Below are positions 36,074-47,313 of a DNA stretch of 64,000 nucleotides, piece by piece. Both the position numbers and the translations under genes were made by a program. The DNA is taken from the NCBI RefSeq assembly GCF_000497755.1, contig NZ_AYOD01000015.1:186001-250000 (forward strand). Reading direction: 5' to 3'. The DNA is from Aliihoeflea sp. 2WW. Its GTDB lineage: Bacteria; Pseudomonadota; Alphaproteobacteria; Rhizobiales; Rhizobiaceae. Under the pieces are notes generated by a model. The model searched no databases and was not told where the DNA came from. It saw only the letters and a list, made by a program, of their open reading frames with translations. The stretch's first letter is position 1. Each line of letters begins with the position of its first letter.

Positions 36074-38269
36074 CTACAAAAAGCTCTGCGGGTCGATGTC
36101 CACGCTCACCCGCACCGACCCGCGTTCCTTCGGCCCGGCGCCGAGCATCGCGCGGATATACCCCTGGATGTCCGCCTTCCGCTCGGCGTGCACCAGCAAG
36201 CGAAATCGATGCCGGCCGGCGACGAGCGAAAGCGGCGCTTCGGCCGGGCCGAGCACCATGATCTCGTTCGAGCGCAATGCAGCCTGCCGCAGCCCGCGCG
36301 CATGGCCCTCGGCCTCGGCCCGCGTCGCGGCGCTGACGATGACGCCGGCGAGGCGGCCGAAGGGAGGCAGGCGGCCGCGCTCGCGCTCGCTGACCTCGCG
36401 GTCGTAGAACGCTTCCGCGTCGCCGGAGACGAGCGCGCGCATGACCGGATGATCCGGCTGGTAGGTCTGGAGCAGCCCGACGCTCTTCTTGCCGGTGCGC
36501 CCGGCGCGGCCCGTCACCTGGCTCAGGAGCTGGAACGTCCGCTCAGCCGCGCGCGGATCGCCGTTCGCAAGCCCCAGATCGGCATCGACCACGCCGACCA
36601 GCGTCATGTTCGGAAAATTGTGCCCCTTGGCGACGAGTTGCGTGCCGATGACGATGTCGGCCTCGCCCTTGGCGATGGCCTCGAGCTCGAGCCGCAGCCG
36701 CTTCACCCCGCCCAGCATGTCGGAGGAGAGAACGATCACGCGGCTGTCGGGAAAGTGGGAGACGATCTCCTCGGCGATCCGCTCGACGCCCGGCCCGCAC
36801 GGCACCAGATGGTCGAGTGTCCCGCACGACGGGCAGGCTTCGGGACGGGCTTCGGAATGCCCACAATGGTGGCACATCAACTGGCCGCGAAAGCGATGCT
36901 CGACCAGCCAGCTCGAACAGGACGGGCACTGGAAGCGGTGCCCACAGACGCGGCACAGCGTCAGCGGCGCATAGCCGCGCCGGTTGAGGAAGAACAGCGC
37001 CTGTTCGCCGCGCTCCACCGTCGCCCGCGCCGCCGAAACGAGCACCGGCGAGATGAACCCGCCGCGCACTGGCGGATGTTTTCGCATGTCGATCGCGCGG
37101 ATATCGGGCAGCGCCGCCTCCGCATACCGGCCTGACAGCACCTCCCGCGCATAGCGCCCCTGCCCCGCATTGACGCGGCTTTCAACCGATGGCGTCGCAG
37201 ACGCAAGCACCACCGGAAACTGACCGATATGGCCGCGCACCACCGCCATGTCGCGCGCATTGTAGAAGACGCGATCCTCCTGCTTGTAGGCGGGATCGTG
37301 CTCCTCGTCGACGACGATCAACCCGAGCTCCTTGAACGGCAGGAACAGCGCCGAGCGCGCGCCGGCCACCACCTGCACGCGCCCCTCCGCCATCTGCCGC
37401 CAGACCCGCTCGCGCGTCCGCGGCGCAAGGTCGGAATGCCATTCGGCCGGCTTGGCGCCGAACCTGTCCTGGAAGCGCTCCAGAAACGCTGCCGTCAGCG
37501 CGATCTCGGGCACCAGCACGAGCACCTGCCGGCCCGCCCGCACCGCCTCCGCGATCGCCTCGAAATAGACCTCGGTCTTGCCAGACCCCGTCACACCGTC
37601 GATCAGCGTCGTCGAAAACCCGCCATCGATGACCTTCTCACGCAAATTTTGCGCCGCCTCGGCCTGCTCCGGCATCAGCTCAGCCTGCGCGTACTCAGGA
37701 TCGGGTGCGGCGACGACCGGCCGCGGCGCGATCTGCGCCTCGTCGAAAACGCCCTGCGCCTTCAGCCCGTCGATCACCGTCAGCGACGTTCCGGCCGCGC
37801 GCGCCAGCCCCGAGCGCGTCCAGGCGAACCCATCAGACGCCATTTCGAGCACGCGCCGGCGCGCATCCGTCATCCGGTCGGGCTCGGCGCCCGAAAGCAC
37901 CAGCCCGTCGATCATCGGCTCGGGATCGAACGCCGCCGGCGCTCGCAGCAGCATCCGCGCCACCATGCCCGGCGGCGAGAGCGTATAGCTCGCAACCCAG
38001 TCGACGAAACGGCGCAGCTCCGCGCTTATCGCCGGACAGTCGAACACATGGTCGATCGGCCGCAATTTCTTCGGATCGACCGATCCCCCGTCGCCGTCCC
38101 ACACCACCCCCGCAACCAGCCGCGGCCCGAGCGGCACGCGCACGATCGAGCCCGGCAAGACGTGCATGCCGTCCGGAACCGCATAGGAATAGGCCCGCTC
38201 GGCCGGCATCGGCACGAGAACGGGCACGACCTTGCTTGGCGGGAAGAGGGAAGGCGAATCTTGGCTCAT
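36074..38269 (-). CDS. priA: Primosomal protein N' (PriA helicase)
   Basis: Superfamily 2 DNA helicase that reloads the replisome at stalled or recombined forks, 731 residues. Seen are the N-terminal 3' DNA-binding part (PAERAYSYAVPDG, VRVPLGPR), Walker A GVTGSGKT, the DEEH box in LIVVDEEHDPAYKQEDR, and a zinc-binding block with eight cysteines from CRVCGHRFQCPSCSSW to CPSCGTLDH. The helicase C-terminal motifs TQLVAKGHNFPNM and GRAGRTGKKS follow. All key residues are present. It has its own unit on the - strand, divergent from the transaldolase-family gene. Confidence 0.96.
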   Translation of the reverse strand: MSQDSPSLFPPSKVVPVLVPMPAERAYSYAVPDGMHVLPGSIVRVPLGPRLVAGVVWDGDGGSVDPKKLRPIDHVFDCPAISAELRRFVDWVASYTLSPPGMVARMLLRAPAAFDPEPMIDGLVLSGAEPDRMTDARRRVLEMASDGFAWTRSGLARAAGTSLTVIDGLKAQGVFDEAQIAPRPVVAAPDPEYAQAELMPEQAEAAQNLREKVIDGGFSTTLIDGVTGSGKTEVYFEAIAEAVRAGRQVLVLVPEIALTAAFLERFQDRFGAKPAEWHSDLAPRTRERVWRQMAEGRVQVVAGARSALFLPFKELGLIVVDEEHDPAYKQEDRVFYNARDMAVVRGHIGQFPVVLASATPSVESRVNAGQGRYAREVLSGRYAEAALPDIRAIDMRKHPPVRGGFISPVLVSAARATVERGEQALFFLNRRGYAPLTLCRVCGHRFQCPSCSSWLVEHRFRGQLMCHHCGHSEARPEACPSCGTLDHLVPCGPGVERIAEEIVSHFPDSRVIVLSSDMLGGVKRLRLELEAIAKGEADIVIGTQLVAKGHNFPNMTLVGVVDADLGLANGDPRAAERTFQLLSQVTGRAGRTGKKSVGLLQTYQPDHPVMRALVSGDAEAFYDREVSERERGRLPPFGRLAGVIVSAATRAEAEGHARGLRQAALRSNEIMVLGPAEAPLSLVAGRHRFRLLVHAERKADIQGYIRAMLGAGPKERGSVRVSVDIDPQSFL

Positions 38270-38369
38270 CGGACGTGACCTTGCCCCGATCTTGCGCTAG
38301 TGCAAGTCCCAACCGCCGGCTGGCGGACTTCCCATCCGCCGCCCGCCCAGAAGCCTGAAGGAGACGCAC

Positions 38370-39023
38370 ATGAAATTCTTCGTCGATACGGCTGACGTCG
38401 CCGACATCCGCGAACTCAATGAATACGGCCTGCTCGACGGCGTGACGACCAATCCGTCGCTGATCCTGAAGTCGGGCCGCGACATCAAGGAAGTCACCAA
38501 GGAAATCTGCGACATCGTCGACGGCCCGGTGTCGGCCGAAGTTGCCGCCACGGACTACGCCGAGATGATGCGCGAGGCCGACGTTCTGTCGAAGATCGCC
38601 GACAATATCTGCATCAAGCTGCCGCTGACGCTCGATGGCCTCAAGGCCTGCAAGGCGATCACCGTCGACGGCCGCCTCGTCAACGTCACGCTCTGCTTCT
38701 CGGCCAATCAGGCGCTGCTCGCCGCCAAGGCGGGCGCGAGCTTCATCTCGCCCTTCATCGGCCGCATCGACGACATGGGCACGGACGGGATGGAGCTGAT
38801 TTCCGAAATCCGCACCATCTACGACAATTACGACTTCAACACCGAAATCCTCGCCGCCTCGATCCGCACGGTAAACCACGTCAAGCTCGCCGCCCTCATC
38901 GGCGCCGACGTCGTGACCGTGCCGCCGGCAACCCTCAAGGCGCTCGTCAAGCACCCCCTCACCGACAAGGGCCTCGAAGCCTTCCTCGCCGACTGGGCCA
39001 AGACCGGCCAGAAGATCGGTTGA
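38370..39023 (+). CDS. Transaldolase-family protein (fructose-6-phosphate aldolase type)
   Basis: Short TIM-barrel transaldolase of 217 residues, the size of the FSA/TalC group rather than the long TalB. It begins [20 protein letters not shown], has [13 protein letters not shown], the Schiff-base lysine in CIKLPLT and the C-terminal [25 protein letters not shown] lies eight bases before ATG 38370. In Rhizobiales it is often named tal and may serve in the pentose phosphate pathway. Sequence alone does not separate transaldolase from FSA activity. A strong terminator follows. Confidence 0.92.
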   Translation: MKFFVDTADVADIRELNEYGLLDGVTTNPSLILKSGRDIKEVTKEICDIVDGPVSAEVAATDYAEMMREADVLSKIADNICIKLPLTLDGLKACKAITVDGRLVNVTLCFSANQALLAAKAGASFISPFIGRIDDMGTDGMELISEIRTIYDNYDFNTEILAASIRTVNHVKLAALIGADVVTVPPATLKALVKHPLTDKGLEAFLADWAKTGQKIG

Positions 39024-39042
39024 TCGGTCAAATCCCTAGCAC

Positions 39043-39070
39043 AAAAAACCCCGCTTCGAGCGGGGTTTTT
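39043..39070. terminator. Bidirectional intrinsic terminator
   Basis: CCCCGC-TTCGA-GCGGGG flanked by six A on the left and five T on the right. It separates the + strand transaldolase-family gene from the - strand acyltransferase gene, whose stop is two bases away, and would work for both. Confidence 0.93.
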
Positions 39071-39071
39071 C

Positions 39072-39968
39072 TTACCTGTGGAACTCGGCGCCGGGATCCC
39101 GCGCCAGATCCTCGACCGTGTGCTTCTGCAGCATCGCTGCCACCTCGGCCGCGTCCCCCTGCAGGAGATCCGGTGCGATCGGTTTGCCGACGGTGATCTC
39201 GAAAGGTCGATTCTTCTTATTCAACAGTTCGTGGAACACGGTCATGTCGCGCATCTCGGTCGAATATTTCGACAAGAAGTAGAACAGCCCAGAATTGCGC
39301 GCGGTGATGTGCGCCGGCAAGACCGGCACGTTGTAACGCCGCGCGAGCGCCACGAAGGAAGGCTGCCAGGGCCGCTCCGTCAGCTTGTTCTGGTTCCAGT
39401 ACGCGATGCGGCCGGACGGAAACAGCACCACGGCGCGGTCGTTGGCGAAGGCCTTGGCCGTCATTTCCAGCGTGTCGCGGCTCTTCGAATGGCTCTTCTC
39501 GCCCTGCCGCCACTCGACGGGGATGATCAGGTCGCGCAGACCTGCCGAGACGCGAAGCGCGTCGCGATTGGCGAAGATCGACAGGTCGTCGCGCACCGGC
39601 TTCATCAGGTCGTAGACGGCGATGCCGTCGGCGATGCCCGTCGGATGGCTCGGCGCGAGCACGAAGCCGCCGGTCTTCGGAATGTTGTCAAGCCCGGTCA
39701 CCGTCACGTCCAGCGCCAGCAGCTTCGACAGATAGTCGAAGGCCGCGATGCCCGGCAGCGGCGCCATGTCGTTGGCCATCGAGACGGCCAGATCATAGTC
39801 GAAATAGCGGTAGATCAAGGGCCGCAGCGCCGGCCAGGCCGGGTTGCGAGACAGATGCGTCGCACGTTCGGCGATGAGCTGGTCGACCACATGGTCGCGC
39901 GGCTTGGCCGAAGGCATCAGGTAGCTGATGATCGAGGTGAGACTTAACGGCGCCTGCCGAAGATTCAT
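39072..39968 (-). CDS. Lysophospholipid acyltransferase-like protein (LPLAT family)
   Basis: A 298-residue acyltransferase-fold protein. The catalytic His-Asp pair is in SHPTGIADG (His108, Asp114), a five-residue spacing known from hemolysin-like and ornithine-lipid-type acyltransferases instead of the usual four. The substrate segment VVLFPSGRIAYWN follows, corresponding to the family's FPEG block. There is no long N-terminal membrane segment. ATG 39968 has GGAG eight bases upstream; upstream starts at 39995 and 40130 lack one. It probably acylates a membrane lipid, but which one is not shown. Confidence 0.8.
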   Translation of the reverse strand: MNLRQAPLSLTSIISYLMPSAKPRDHVVDQLIAERATHLSRNPAWPALRPLIYRYFDYDLAVSMANDMAPLPGIAAFDYLSKLLALDVTVTGLDNIPKTGGFVLAPSHPTGIADGIAVYDLMKPVRDDLSIFANRDALRVSAGLRDLIIPVEWRQGEKSHSKSRDTLEMTAKAFANDRAVVLFPSGRIAYWNQNKLTERPWQPSFVALARRYNVPVLPAHITARNSGLFYFLSKYSTEMRDMTVFHELLNKKNRPFEITVGKPIAPDLLQGDAAEVAAMLQKHTVEDLARDPGAEFHR

Positions 39969-40173
39969 TCTATGCACTCCGTCACGCGCCTTCATCGCCG
40001 AACGGGATGACGCGGCCATGACATTCTTGCAAGAATGAGTCTGGTAACAAAAAGTTCCTGAATAACAGCTAACGTGTAGATAGCCTTCGCTTCTCGAACG
40101 CAATCGCAGGTCGAACCGTTTCAGAAGCACCCGACCGGCGGACGCCCACAGGCGCCCGCCTTGTTGGGCCAGC

Positions 40174-42801
40174 TCAAGCTACAACGTTCACGATCCGCTG
40201 CGGCACGACGATGACCTTGCGCGGCGCCTTGCCTTCGAGCGCCTTCTGCACGGCGTCGAGCGCGAGCGCCGCAGCTTCCACGGCCGACTGGTCCGCGTCA
40301 CGCGCGATCGTCAGATCGCCGCGCTTCTTGCCGTTGACCTGAACCGGTAGGGTTATTTCGTCATCGACCGTCAGCGCCGCGTCGAATTGCGGCCAGCGCT
40401 GATCCGCGACCATTCCCTCGCCGCCGAGCGCCGCCCAGCATTCTTCCGCCAGATGCGGCATCATCGGCGCCACCATCACCAGCAGCTTGTCGAAGGCGTC
40501 GCGCAGCGCCGCCTTGTCCGCGTCGCTCGCTGACGCCAGTCCCTGTACGCGCGGCGCCAGAGCGTTGACCAGTTCATAAAGCCGCGCGACGGCCTTGTTG
40601 AAGCCGAGACGTTCGATGTCGGCGCCGACGGCCTTCACGGTCTTGTGCGCGAGCTTGGAAATGGCTGCCGCTTCGCCGTCCCGTGCGGGTTCGCCCGAAA
40701 CGCCCTTCAGCGTCTCCGAAGCCTCCGATACCAGGCGCCAGACGCGCTGCACGAAGCGATGCGCACCCTCGACGCCCGCTTCCGTCCAGATCACGTCGCG
40801 GTCCGGCGGCGAATCCGACAGCATGAACCAGCGCGCCGTGTCCGCACCATAGCTGGCGATGATGTCGTCCGGGTCGACCACGTTCTTCTTCGACTTCGAC
40901 ATCTTCTCGATCGAGCCGATGGCAATGTCCTCACCGGTCGAAATCAGCGTCGCACGTCGCGCGCCATCGACTTCCTCCAGCTTCACCTCAGCCGGCGTCA
41001 CCCAGCCCTTCGCACCGCGATAGGTCTCGTGCACGACCATGCCCTGCGTGAAAAGCCCCTCGAACGGCTCCTCGACCACGTTCAAATGCCCCGTCGCCTT
41101 CATCGCGCGGGCGAAGAAACGCGAATAGAGCAGGTGCAGGATCGCGTGCTCGATGCCGCCGATATACTGGTTGACCGGCAGCCAGCCATTCGGTCCGTCG
41201 ACATGGGCGAGATCGGTCGGCTGGTCCTCGTTCCATGGATCGGTGAAGCGGGCGAAATACCACGAGGAATCGACGAACGTGTCCATCGTGTCGGTGTCGC
41301 GGCGCGCGTCCTTGCCGCAATTCGGGCAGGCAGCGTGCTTCCAGGTCGGATGGTGGTCGAGCGGGTTGCCCGGTTTTTCGAACGAGACCTCGTCGGGCAG
41401 CCGCACTGGCAATTGATCGGCCGGCACCGGCACCGCGCCGCAATCGTCGCAATGAATGACCGGGATCGGGCAGCCCCAGTAGCGCTGGCGCGAGATCAGC
41501 CAGTCGCGCAGGCGGAACTGCACCTTGCGCTGCGCCTGCGGACGGTTGCCGAGCGTCGAGGATTCCAGCCGCGAAGCGACCTCTTCGAACGCATCCTTCG
41601 GCGCCATGGCGTCGAGGAAGCGCGAATTGATCATCACGCCGTCGTCCGTATAGGCCTCGTCGATGATCTGGAAATTCGCCGCATCGCCGTCGCGCGGCAT
41701 CACCACCGGCACGACCGGCAGTCCGTATTTGTTGGCGAAGTCGAGGTCGCGCTGGTCGCCCGACGGGCAGCCGAAGATCGCGCCGGTGCCGTAGTCCATC
41801 AGGACGAAATTCGCCACGTGCACCGGCAGCGTCCAGCTCTCGTCGAAGGGATGGACGACGCGGATACCGGTGTCGAAGCCCTTCTTTTCCGCCGTCTCGA
41901 TCTCCGCGGCGGACGTGCCGCTGCGCTTGATCTCCGCGATGAAATCCGCCAGCGCAGGATTCTTCTCCGCCGCCTTCTTCGCCAGCGGATGGTCGGCCGC
42001 GATAGCCATGAAGGACGCGCCGAAGATCGTGTCGGGCCGGGTCGTGTAGACTTCGAGCTCGCTCTCGCCTTCGGGAGCGGTCTCCGAATCCAGCTTCCAG
42101 CGAAGCTGCAGGCCTTCCGAGCGGCCGATCCAGTTCGACTGCATCAGCTTGACCTTCTCGGGCCAGCGATCGAGCGTGTCGAGCCCGTCGAGCAGGTCCT
42201 GCGCCATCGAGGTGATCTTGAAGAACCACTGCGTCAGGTCGCGCTGTTCGACCAGCGCGCCGGAGCGCCAGCCGCGCCCGTCGATCACCTGCTCGTTGGC
42301 AAGCACGGTCATGTCTTCGGGGTCCCAGTTGACCTTGGCGTTGCGGCGCTCGACGAGGCCACCTTGCCAGAAGTCGAGGAACATCTTCTGCTGGTGCTTG
42401 TAGTAGCTCGGGTCGCAGGTCGCGAATTCGCGCGCCCAGTCGAGCGACAGGCCCATCGTCTTCAACTGGCCCTTCATCGTCTCGATATTGGCATAGGTCC
42501 AGTCGCGCGGATTGACCTTGTTGTCGCGCGCGGCGTTCTCGGCCGGCAGGCCGAAGGCGTCCCAGCCCATCGGGTGCAGCACGTTGTATCCCGCCGCCCG
42601 CTTGTAGCGCGCCACCACGTCGCCCATCGCATAGTTGCGCACATGGCCCATATGGATGCGCCCCGAAGGATAGGGGAACATCTCGAGCACGTAGTATTTC
42701 TCGCGCGGATCGTCGTTCTGCGTGGCAAAGAGCTTGGCCTCGTCCCAGGCCTTCTGCCATTTCGGTTCGCTTGCGCGCGGATTGTATCGTTCGGTTGCCA
42801 T
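40174..42801 (-). CDS. leuS: Leucyl-tRNA synthetase
   Basis: Class I aminoacyl-tRNA synthetase charging tRNA-Leu, 875 residues, full length. The HIGH-type motif is [15 protein letters not shown] near residue 48, the CP1 editing domain covers about 225-420 with its threonine-rich [14 protein letters not shown], and the KMSKS motif is KMSKSKKN. The zinc-like knuckle CDDCGA and CPNCGKD is present. A GC-rich hairpin without T-run lies just after the stop (about 40137-40160). The divergent YggS gene starts 76 bases upstream. Confidence 0.97.
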   Translation of the reverse strand: MATERYNPRASEPKWQKAWDEAKLFATQNDDPREKYYVLEMFPYPSGRIHMGHVRNYAMGDVVARYKRAAGYNVLHPMGWDAFGLPAENAARDNKVNPRDWTYANIETMKGQLKTMGLSLDWAREFATCDPSYYKHQQKMFLDFWQGGLVERRNAKVNWDPEDMTVLANEQVIDGRGWRSGALVEQRDLTQWFFKITSMAQDLLDGLDTLDRWPEKVKLMQSNWIGRSEGLQLRWKLDSETAPEGESELEVYTTRPDTIFGASFMAIAADHPLAKKAAEKNPALADFIAEIKRSGTSAAEIETAEKKGFDTGIRVVHPFDESWTLPVHVANFVLMDYGTGAIFGCPSGDQRDLDFANKYGLPVVPVVMPRDGDAANFQIIDEAYTDDGVMINSRFLDAMAPKDAFEEVASRLESSTLGNRPQAQRKVQFRLRDWLISRQRYWGCPIPVIHCDDCGAVPVPADQLPVRLPDEVSFEKPGNPLDHHPTWKHAACPNCGKDARRDTDTMDTFVDSSWYFARFTDPWNEDQPTDLAHVDGPNGWLPVNQYIGGIEHAILHLLYSRFFARAMKATGHLNVVEEPFEGLFTQGMVVHETYRGAKGWVTPAEVKLEEVDGARRATLISTGEDIAIGSIEKMSKSKKNVVDPDDIIASYGADTARWFMLSDSPPDRDVIWTEAGVEGAHRFVQRVWRLVSEASETLKGVSGEPARDGEAAAISKLAHKTVKAVGADIERLGFNKAVARLYELVNALAPRVQGLASASDADKAALRDAFDKLLVMVAPMMPHLAEECWAALGGEGMVADQRWPQFDAALTVDDEITLPVQVNGKKRGDLTIARDADQSAVEAAALALDAVQKALEGKAPRKVIVVPQRIVNVVA

Positions 42802-42876
42802 GACCTGCTTTTCGCCGGATAAGGTGCTCGAAAATTCGACCGGTCTTCACCACGGATAAGGTGAAAGATCAACTCT

Positions 42877-43557
42877 ATGTGGAGTATCGAAGCCCATATG
42901 TCCGACGCCGTCGCCCGTCTCGCCGAAGTTCGAGCCAAAATCACCAGAGCATGCGAAGACGCCGGACGGTCTCACGAGGTCACGCTCGTCGCCGTTTCGA
43001 AGACCTTCGAGGCCGAAGCGATCCGCCCCGTCCTCGAAGCCGGCCAGCGCGTGTTCGGCGAGAACCGCGTGCAGGAAGCGCAAGGCAAATGGCCCGCTCT
43101 GCGCGACGCCTTCCCCGATTTCGAACTCCATCTGATCGGCCCGCTGCAGTCTAACAAGGCAAAGGAAGCCGTCGCCCTCTTCGACGTCATCGAGACCGTC
43201 GACCGCGAGAAGATCGCCGCTGAACTAGCGAAGGAAATGGAAAGGCAGGGCAGACGCCCGCGCCTCTACGTCCAGGTCAACACCGGCCTCGAAGACCAGA
43301 AAGCCGGCATCGATCCGCGCGAGACCGTCGCTTTCGTCAACCGCTGTCGCGAAACCCACGGCCTCGCCATCGAAGGCCTGATGGCGATCCCGCCCGCAGA
43401 CGAAAACCCCGGCCCCCACTTCGCCCTCCTCGAAAAGCTCGCCCGCGAATCCGGCGTCCAAAAGCTCTCCATGGGCATGTCCGGCGACTACGAGACCGCA
43501 ATCCAGTTCGGCGCGACCTCGGTCCGCGTCGGGTCGGCGATCTTCGGGAGCAGGTAA
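42877..43557 (+). CDS. YggS-family pyridoxal phosphate homeostasis protein
   Basis: Alanine-racemase-fold protein of 226 residues that binds PLP and keeps its pool in balance; no enzyme activity is established for the family. The PLP lysine is in LVAVSKTFEA (Lys42 from this start). The segments VFGENRVQEA, FELHLIGPLQSNK and LSMGMSGDYETAI are hallmarks. A second ATG at 42898 (MSDAVARL) is as likely as 42877, since neither has a strong ribosome site. It is divergent from leuS. Confidence 0.9.
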   Translation: MWSIEAHMSDAVARLAEVRAKITRACEDAGRSHEVTLVAVSKTFEAEAIRPVLEAGQRVFGENRVQEAQGKWPALRDAFPDFELHLIGPLQSNKAKEAVALFDVIETVDREKIAAELAKEMERQGRRPRLYVQVNTGLEDQKAGIDPRETVAFVNRCRETHGLAIEGLMAIPPADENPGPHFALLEKLARESGVQKLSMGMSGDYETAIQFGATSVRVGSAIFGSR

Positions 43558-43591
43558 GGGCGACTGGCAGCGACGGGCGGTCGGTGCTATA

Positions 43592-43612
43592 TAGCTAGCC
43601 AGTCTAGCTAGC
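43592..43612 (+). promoter_or_regulatory. Probable autoregulatory operator of the Phd/PIN pair
   Basis: TAGCTAGC (43592-43599) and TAGCTAGC (43605-43612) are separated by five bases. Each copy is almost self-complementary, so the pair is at once a direct and an inverted repeat. It overlaps a TATATA that could be a -10 box and ends 14 bases before the antitoxin start, where such pairs bind their own complex. Confidence 0.65.
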
Positions 43613-43626
43613 TTTGGACGTGCTTG

Positions 43627-43890
43627 ATGAACTGGCAACTTCAGGACGCGAAGAACCACCTTTCGAAGGTTGTTGAGAAGGCTCTCACCGAGGGCCCACA
43701 GACGGTGACGCGCCGTGGGAAGCGAACCGCTGTTGTGCTGTCCGTCGAGGAATACGATCGGCTGACGAAGGACAAGGACAGACCGTCGTTCATCGAACAC
43801 CTCCTGTCGGGCCCCGAGTGGCCGGATGACATGTACGAAGAAGTCAACCGCCGTTCGAAGACGCCCAGCAGACCGCCGATCGACTTTTGA
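43627..43890 (+). CDS. Type II antitoxin, Phd/YefM family
   Basis: An 87-residue antitoxin. The N-terminal DNA-binding and dimer fold has the family start MNWQLQDAKNHLSKVVEKAL and TVTRRGKRTAVVLSVEEYDRL; the C-terminal tail from about 60 (FIEHLLSGPEWPDDMYEEV) would wrap the toxin. ATG 43627 is chosen; a TTG three bases earlier is less likely. The toxin gene starts inside its stop codon. Confidence 0.9.
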   Translation: MNWQLQDAKNHLSKVVEKALTEGPQTVTRRGKRTAVVLSVEEYDRLTKDKDRPSFIEHLLSGPEWPDDMYEEVNRRSKTPSRPPIDF

Positions 43891-44324
43891 CTTATCTCCT
43901 GGACACCAACATCGTTTCCGACTTGCGCAAGCGACGCGCACCGGTCGTGCAATGGATATCCGACAAGACTTCCGCCCAGTTGTTCATCAGCGTTCTCACG
44001 CTGGGAGAAATCGCACGCGGCGTGACGATGAAAGCGCGCCGCGACCCCGCCTCGGCAGCGCACCTGGCCGCATGGCTCGAACGCACACGAACGACCTTTG
44101 CGGATCGCGTAATCGAGGTCTCCGAAGACATCGCGGTGGAATGGGGCCGACTTTCGGTTGCACGCACTCGCGGCGATATCGACGGGCTCATCGCGTCGAC
44201 AGCCATCGTCCACGGCCTGACCATTGTCACGCGCAACGTTGCTGACTTCACGGATGCCGGCGTCCGCCTGGTCGATCCCTGGAATCTCGGACCATCCGTC
44301 AGTGAATCACCAACTCCCCGCTGA
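43887..44324 (+). CDS. PIN-domain toxin (VapC/FitB-like ribonuclease)
   Basis: A 145-residue PIN nuclease expected to cleave RNA when freed from its antitoxin. The four acidic residues are in place: Asp6 (YLLDTN), Glu41 (LGEIARG), Asp99 (DIDGLIAS) and Asp120 (VADF). The start is TTG 43887, overlapping the antitoxin stop (TTGA), so translation depends on the antitoxin. The 3' end overlaps the convergent usg-family gene by 26 bases. The pair looks like an insertion between housekeeping genes. Confidence 0.9.
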   Translation: MTYLLDTNIVSDLRKRRAPVVQWISDKTSAQLFISVLTLGEIARGVTMKARRDPASAAHLAAWLERTRTTFADRVIEVSEDIAVEWGRLSVARTRGDIDGLIASTAIVHGLTIVTRNVADFTDAGVRLVDPWNLGPSVSESPTPR

Positions 44325-44571
44325 CATTCCGCCACTCGTTCGGCGAGATCAGCTTCTTGTGCGTGTAGCTCACCGAATGAAGCGGTCCGTCGAGCTTTTC
44401 GCGCCAGAAGTCGAGGAAGCGGAAGAGTTCGGGGAATTTCGGCGCTAGATCGTAATGTTGCCAGATGAAGGTCTGCAGCAGGCCGGGATGATCCGGCATC
44501 CGGTAGAGGATCTGCGCCGTCGTCAGGCCGTAGCCTTGGAGCATCAGCTCCATTTCACGTGTACGTTGCAT
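44299..44571 (-). CDS. Usg-family protein
   Basis: A 90-residue protein of the usg family, named for a gene next to trpF in Caulobacter and widespread in alphaproteobacteria. The conserved LQGYGLTTAQILYRMPDHPG, LLQTFIWQHYDLAPKFPELF and FWREKLDGPLHSV are clear. ATG 44571 is chosen; GTG 44580 and ATG 44553 are alternatives. Its function is not known. No trp gene is near it here. Its 3' end overlaps that of the PIN toxin gene. Confidence 0.85.
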   Translation of the reverse strand: MQRTREMELMLQGYGLTTAQILYRMPDHPGLLQTFIWQHYDLAPKFPELFRFLDFWREKLDGPLHSVSYTHKKLISPNEWRNVSGELVIH

Positions 44572-44834
44572 GGTTCGCACCCCGCAGTCGCATATGAAGC
44601 AGGGTCAGTGTGCGGCCCAAAGGCTTAACCGTCCACTTATCACGGCGTCGTTCAAGCGAAATTTATCACTTTGAATCAGATGCTTGGCAGCGTCGCGAGC
44701 GGAGTGCTGCCTACCTTGCGATAGAGACCCACGCCGCACCCATCGTCTAATGTTGTGCCTGCGGCCCAAATGCTAATAATGCCCGCATCTTGAGCGGCCG
44801 TGCCCGCAAAACAATCCTGATCGGGAGGAACTGC

Positions 44835-46790
<1,956 letters not shown>

Positions 46791-46840
46791 CGGAGTGCGC
46801 GCCGCCTCGCCGGGCGGCGCGGCTCGCCAGGCCACCAACA

Positions 46841-46868
46841 AAAAAACCCGCCTTGCCGGCGGGTTTTT
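46841..46868. terminator. Bidirectional intrinsic terminator between acs and rpmE
   Basis: CCCGCC-TTGCC-GGCGGG with A-run on the left and TTTTT on the right, serving both the + strand acs gene and the - strand rpmE gene. Confidence 0.93.
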
Positions 46869-46890
46869 CGAACTGAACTTCGCGTCCGGC

Positions 46891-47112
46891 TTAGATGCCG
46901 AGATTGGCGAACTTGTTCTTGAACTTGGAGACGCGGCCGCCGCGATCGAGCATCGACTGGTTGCCGCCGGTCCACGCCGGGTGCGTGCTGGGGTCGATGT
47001 CGAGGTTCATCGTGTCACCTTCCTTGCCCCAGGTCGAACGGGTCATGTACTCGGTGCCATCGGTCATGACGACCTTGATGCTGTGGTAGTCGGGGTGGAT
47101 ATCGGCTTTCAT
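46891..47112 (-). CDS. rpmE: 50S ribosomal protein L31
   Basis: Large-subunit protein of 73 residues. The start [20 protein letters not shown] and the end [14 protein letters not shown] are diagnostic. The zinc-binding cysteines of the C+ form are missing, so this is a zinc-independent C- form, as is common in alphaproteobacteria. The gene stands alone and is divergent from the exporter gene with about 200 bases between them. Confidence 0.97.
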   Translation of the reverse strand: MKADIHPDYHSIKVVMTDGTEYMTRSTWGKEGDTMNLDIDPSTHPAWTGGNQSMLDRGGRVSKFKNKFANLGI

Positions 47113-47313
47113 CGGTCTTGTCCTAATGTCTCGATCGGGAGCACGGAGCCAATGCCTGCGGCGATTGCGCCCGCTCCGGGCACTTGAAGCTGCGACCGTC
47201 AGGGTCTACGGCTTCGAAAAACGTCGGCTGGCCTATACAGGAGCCGAATTTGAATCACAAGAGCGCGCCGGCGAAATCGCAAACAGCGCCGGCCCGCGGA
47301 CGCCGAGGACACC

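Noticed and set aside
40137-40160. Terminator after leuS
   Set aside because: A GC-rich imperfect stem is present, but it is mismatched and lacks a T-run on the - strand.
40645-42822. A 725-residue frame opposite leuS
   Set aside because: It mirrors a clear full-length LeuS with HIGH and KMSKS motifs and has shadow composition.
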